Below the pieces are notes generated by a model. It ran no database searches and was not told where the DNA came from. It was given only the letters and a program-made list of their open reading frames with translations. This document shows positions 5,897 to 8,131 of a DNA stretch of 8,131 bases, piece after piece (position 1 is the stretch's first letter; each line of letters starts with the position of its first letter). The stretch comes from CAYNEI01 sp964396185 (GTDB lineage Archaea; Thermoplasmatota; SW-10-69-26), in the NCBI GenBank assembly GCA_964396185.1, contig CAYNEI010000084.1:1-8131 (forward strand). Reading direction: 5' to 3'. A program made the position numbers and the translations under genes.

Positions 5897-5900
5897 TTAA
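5897..5900 (-). promoter_or_regulatory. TATA-like box of the 106-residue protein gene
   Basis: GTGTTAAGG on the minus strand, with the TTAA core centred 27 bases from the ATG at 5871. The same geometry is seen at the Mrp and cysS genes and supports the short start over the longer open frame. Confidence 0.5.
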
Positions 5901-5907
5901 CACACCT

Positions 5908-5941
5908 GCTACCGCTGCCCATGTAGCCCGGCGCAAGCCGG
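5908..5941. repeat. Two adjacent inverted repeats between divergent promoters
   Basis: First repeat: GCTAC (5908-5912) and GTAGC (5923-5927) with ten bases between. It is followed directly by CCGGC-GCAA-GCCGG (5928-5941), a perfect five-pair stem with a GNRA-type loop. They lie upstream of both the minus-strand box at 5897-5900 and the cysS box at 5966-5972, so neither predicted transcript includes them. A shared operator for the divergent pair is possible. The rest of the 125-base intergenic region (5872-5996) holds only the two promoters. Confidence 0.45.
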
Positions 5942-5965
5942 CACCCGTGCCCCGAAGCCCGCACC

Positions 5966-5972
5966 ATTAAAG
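5966..5972 (+). promoter_or_regulatory. TATA-like box of cysS
   Basis: ATTAAAG, centred about 28 bases upstream of the cysS ATG at 5997. No purine-rich ribosome binding site is placed between them (the sequence is CGGGAAGCGGGCATCC), so a leaderless mRNA is likely. Confidence 0.6.
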
Positions 5973-5996
5973 CGGGAAGCGGGCATCCGGGCGGCG

Positions 5997-7406
5997 ATGG
6001 CGCTCGTGGTCTCGAACACCCTGTCCGGCGAGAAGGAGGTCTTCGAGCCCCTGGAAGAAGGCAAGGTCCGGCTCTACGTCTGTGGTCTCACCCCGTACTC
6101 GGACATCCACGCCGGGCACGCGCGTACGTACATCGCCTTCGATGTCATCCGCAGATGGCTCGAGCACGATGGCTACGATGTCATCCACGTCCAGAACATC
6201 ACGGACGTGGAGGACAAGATCATCGATGCGGCCATCGAGGAGGGGATCAGCCCCATCATCATGGCCAAGAGCGAGCACGCGAAGGCCGAGGCGCTCTTCG
6301 ACGAGCTGCGGCTCAAGCGCGCCCACCACTGGCCCAAGGTCTCCGACCACATCGATCACATCATCGCGTTCAACCAGGCCATCGAGGAGCGTGGGTTCGC
6401 TTACGCAGCCGAGGGGAACCTGTACTTCGACGTGGCCGCCTTCGAGACCTACGGTGCGCTCTCCAACATCGATCCTGACCAGCTGCTCGAGGAGACGCGC
6501 AAGCAGGCAGGGGCTGGCAAGCGCGGCCCGCGTGATTTCGCCTTGTGGAAGACGAGCAAGCCCGAGGAACCATCGTGGGAGAGCCCGTGGGGGCCTGGCC
6601 GGCCTGGCTGGCACATCGAGTGCAGTGTCATGGCCACCCAGATCCTTGGCCCTCAGATCGACATCCACGGCGGGGGACGGGACCTGCAGTTCCCCCACCA
6701 CGAGAACGAGATCGCCCAGAGCGAGGGGGGCACCGGCCAGCGACCGTTCTCGCGCTACTGGCTACACACTGGGTTCGTGACGGTCAAGGGCGAGAAGATG
6801 AGCAAGAGCCTGGGCAACTTCGTGACCGTGCAGGACGTCCTGGACAAGCACAGGGCAGAGGCCGTGCGGTTGCTGGTGGCCCAGACCCACTACCGCTCCC
6901 CTATCGACTTCTCCTGGGACGCCCTGGACAAGGCCGAGGCTACCCTGGACGGGCTCATCGTCCCTCGACGCCGGGCACGCAGCGCCGATGCGCGAACGGG
7001 AGACCACACCCAGGCCGACGAGGCGATCCTCGGTGCGATCAGCACTGCCGAGCAGGGGATCGCCACGGCCATGGACGACGACTTCGACACCCCGCGTGCG
7101 ATGGCCCGAACCCACGAGCTCGTGACCGCGCTCAACCAGTACCTCGACGCCGGAGAGCCACACCAGGCCACCGTGGCCGCCATCGAGGCGTTCTACGCGT
7201 TCCTGGATGAGATCTTCGCCATCCTCCCACCGGAACGCGGCACACAGGGTGATCGGGGCGAGCTCATCGAGCTCTTGCTCGAGGTGCGTGAACAGGCCCG
7301 CGAGGCCGAGGCCTGGGACATCGCTGACACCGTGCGCGACCGCCTGTCAGAGATGGGCATCGTCGTCGAGGACACGCCAGGGGGCCCAACGTGGCACACC
7401 GCATAG
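5997..7406 (+). CDS. cysS: Cysteinyl-tRNA synthetase
   Basis: Class Ia synthetase charging tRNA-Cys with cysteine using ATP. Seen: 469 residues, full length. The HIGH-type signature is HAGH (38-41) in the stretch CGLTPYSDIHAGHAR; the KMSKS loop is exact (267-271). The zinc ligands that select cysteine are all present: C29, C209 in GWHIECS, H234 and E238 in FPHHENEIAQS. The C-terminal helical and tRNA-binding region (about 310-469) ends with the usual EDTPGGPTW. Small deviation: LTPYS replaces the commoner PTVYD after the first zinc Cys. It is the first gene of a likely two-gene unit; its last 16 bases overlap the next gene. Having cysS implies direct charging, so the organism does not depend only on the SepRS/SepCysS route of some methanogens. 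Confidence 0.98.
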   Translation: MALVVSNTLSGEKEVFEPLEEGKVRLYVCGLTPYSDIHAGHARTYIAFDVIRRWLEHDGYDVIHVQNITDVEDKIIDAAIEEGISPIIMAKSEHAKAEALFDELRLKRAHHWPKVSDHIDHIIAFNQAIEERGFAYAAEGNLYFDVAAFETYGALSNIDPDQLLEETRKQAGAGKRGPRDFALWKTSKPEEPSWESPWGPGRPGWHIECSVMATQILGPQIDIHGGGRDLQFPHHENEIAQSEGGTGQRPFSRYWLHTGFVTVKGEKMSKSLGNFVTVQDVLDKHRAEAVRLLVAQTHYRSPIDFSWDALDKAEATLDGLIVPRRRARSADARTGDHTQADEAILGAISTAEQGIATAMDDDFDTPRAMARTHELVTALNQYLDAGEPHQATVAAIEAFYAFLDEIFAILPPERGTQGDRGELIELLLEVREQAREAEAWDIADTVRDRLSEMGIVVEDTPGGPTWHTA

Positions 7407-7756
7407 CTGATCTCCCGGACGACGATCCAGACGACTGGCCGGATCTGGAGGACGAGCTCATCCCGGACGAGGTCTGGATGCCCAACATGGGCGCCTTCGA
7501 CCCGAGCTTCCAGTACCTCCACGGTGCCCGGGTGACCCTGGATGCCGGGCTCATGCACCCGACCCGCCTGCTCACCGCCGCGGCTGCCAAGGTCCTGCTC
7601 AAGGTCGCTGGAGAGCAAGAGATCGAGATCCCAGAGCCGCAGGCCGATCGGTTCGAGAGCTTCGCACGCGGGGACGTGGACGCGGAGCAGGACACCTTGC
7701 TCCAGGCGCTGGCCGAGCTGGCTGGCTTCCTGGAGACCCAGGTCCACACGGAGTGA
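7391..7756 (+). CDS. Unrecognised acidic protein overlapping cysS
   Basis: I do not recognise this protein. Seen: 121 residues. The first 27 are extremely acidic and Pro-rich (DLPDDDPDDWPDLEDELIPDE). A segment with MPNMGAFDPSFQYLHGARVTLDAG follows, then two predicted helices: TRLLTAAAAKVLLKVAG (58-74) and EQDTLLQALAELAGFLETQV (99-118). No Cys, no membrane segment, no catalytic motif. Start: GTG at 7391, 16 bases inside the end of cysS, with AGGGGG about seven bases upstream; the next in-frame Met would remove the acidic part. The overlap implies co-transcription and translational coupling with cysS. A role near translation is guesswork. Confidence 0.8.
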   Translation: MAHRIADLPDDDPDDWPDLEDELIPDEVWMPNMGAFDPSFQYLHGARVTLDAGLMHPTRLLTAAAAKVLLKVAGEQEIEIPEPQADRFESFARGDVDAEQDTLLQALAELAGFLETQVHTE

Positions 7757-7780
7757 CCCACCGGGCTGGTCACCGCGGAG

Positions 7781-7837
7781 TCGCGGGGAGCGCGGAGCGC
7801 ACGTCGTCACATATGCTCCTGATCCTCCTCCCCGCGA
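7781..7837. repeat. Nested inverted repeat after the cysS operon
   Basis: Outer arms TCGCGGGGAG (7781-7790) and CTCCCCGCGA (7828-7837) are perfect 10-base complements; inside, GGAGC (7794-7798) pairs with GCTCC (7815-7819). It starts 24 bases after the stop of the acidic protein and lies in a 175-base intergenic stretch (7757-7931) that otherwise holds only a candidate promoter. It could be a 3'-end structure, a small RNA or an operator. No T-tract follows, so I do not call it a terminator. A 70-codon open frame across this region shows no protein-like features. Confidence 0.55.
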
Positions 7838-7872
7838 TCTGTCTCTGCCCGGTCGACGTCGGCCTGCGTCAT

Positions 7873-7880
7873 GTATTTAC
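7873..7880 (+). promoter_or_regulatory. TATA-like box for the downstream partial gene
   Basis: GTATTTAC in GC-rich surroundings. It is centred about 28 bases upstream of an in-frame GTG at 7905 and 55 bases upstream of the ATG at 7932, so it bears on which start is used. Confidence 0.45.
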
Positions 7881-7931
7881 GAGGGCGCCGGGCTTCGGGG
7901 CTGGGTGCATCTGTTGCGCGTCCCATCCTTC

Positions 7932-8131
7932 ATGCTCAAGAAACTCTACGTCAAGGACAGCCTGACCGCCGAGAACGGTGGCGGGTTCTCTTTCGAGCTC
8001 AAGAACACCCTGGCGACGTCGACCATCGTCGCGCCTCCAGAGGTCCTCATCGACGGGGAACCCGTGGAGGTGGACTTCGTGGTCGACGGCGACCGGGTCC
8101 CCGGCACGGAGGTCTCCGAGGAGAGCCCGTT
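7932..8131 (+). CDS. Partial small conserved-looking protein (3' end outside window)
   Basis: Seen: 66 codons plus two bases with no stop before the window end. The protein starts MLKKLYVKDSLTAENGGGFS, continues with FELKNTLATSTIV, then VLIDGEPVEV and FVVDGDRV: a pattern of alternating beta strands and Asp/Gly turns. It resembles, from memory only, short conserved archaeal proteins that begin with a similar KKLYVKGSL...FELKNTL segment; I cannot name a function. Start: ATG 7932 fits that N-terminus, but a GTG at 7905 in the same frame sits at the leaderless distance from the TATA-like box at 7873-7880 and would add nine residues (VHLLRVPSF). No ribosome binding site is evident before ATG 7932. 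Confidence 0.75.
   Translation, partial: MLKKLYVKDSLTAENGGGFSFELKNTLATSTIVAPPEVLIDGEPVEVDFVVDGDRVPGTEVSEESP

Noticed and set aside
5872..5967. N-terminal extension of the 106-residue protein to 5967
   Set aside because: The added 32 residues have an atypical Arg/Gly/Cys composition and would put the TTAA box and inverted repeats inside the coding region.
5967..6701. A 244-codon minus-strand frame opposite cysS
   Set aside because: It has a Val/Leu/Asp/Gly-rich repetitive composition and is fully antisense to cysS, whose motifs are exact.
7757..7931. A possible tRNA or classical terminator in the intergenic region
   Set aside because: There is no cloverleaf with acceptor, D and T arms, and no T-tract after the inverted repeat.
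7753..7965. A 70-codon plus-strand frame after the acidic protein
   Set aside because: It is Arg/Ser/Cys-rich, runs through the inverted repeat and the TATA-like box, and overlaps the next gene start; it looks non-coding.

Overview
The window is GC-rich archaeal DNA. The archaeal assignment is secure because five neighbouring minus-strand genes form the archaeal/eukaryotic-type ribosomal cluster S19e, PDCD5-like protein, L39e, L31e and aIF6, and because promoters look like TATA elements about 25-29 bases upstream of start codons. The lineage is less certain. The proteins are not acidic enough for a typical haloarchaeon, and a GC-rich Thermoplasmatota-type euryarchaeon is my best guess, not a demonstrated one.

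Layout. Bases 7-633 (+) encode a small protein with an N-terminal helix-hairpin-helix and a long charged helix; its reading frame is open to the window edge. It converges on the ribosomal operon, which runs right to left from 2622 to 677 on the minus strand with overlaps or gaps of 1-36 bases. A TATA-like box at 2660-2666 and a GGAGG ribosome binding site precede it. Upstream on the same strand (2701-4074) is a secreted/membrane redox protein: a signal peptide, one c-type haem site (CLDCH), a long extracytoplasmic beta-rich region, and four membrane helices with two His-x13-His pairs typical of di-haem b cytochromes. Next are an Mrp/NBP35-type iron-sulphur carrier ATPase (4129-5028), a short dUTPase/dCTP-deaminase-fold protein with degraded active-site motifs (5080-5508), and an unrecognised 106-residue protein (5551-5871).

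A divergent intergenic region of 125 bases then separates these from cysteinyl-tRNA synthetase (5997-7406, +). An unrecognised acidic protein (7391-7756) overlaps the end of cysS. After a 175-base intergenic stretch holding a long inverted repeat, the start of another small conserved-looking protein (7932 onward) is cut by the window end.

Functionally this is mostly translation and ribosome biogenesis (S19e, L31e, L39e, aIF6, CysS) plus Fe-S assembly and nucleotide-related housekeeping. The outlier is the mixed c/b-type cytochrome, the most interesting protein here. A second theme is promoter layout: several single genes appear to be transcribed leaderless, with a TTAA-core box near -27 of the start codon and no ribosome binding site, whereas the ribosomal operon has a short leader with a Shine-Dalgarno sequence. 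I see no mobile element, CRISPR array, tRNA or rRNA.
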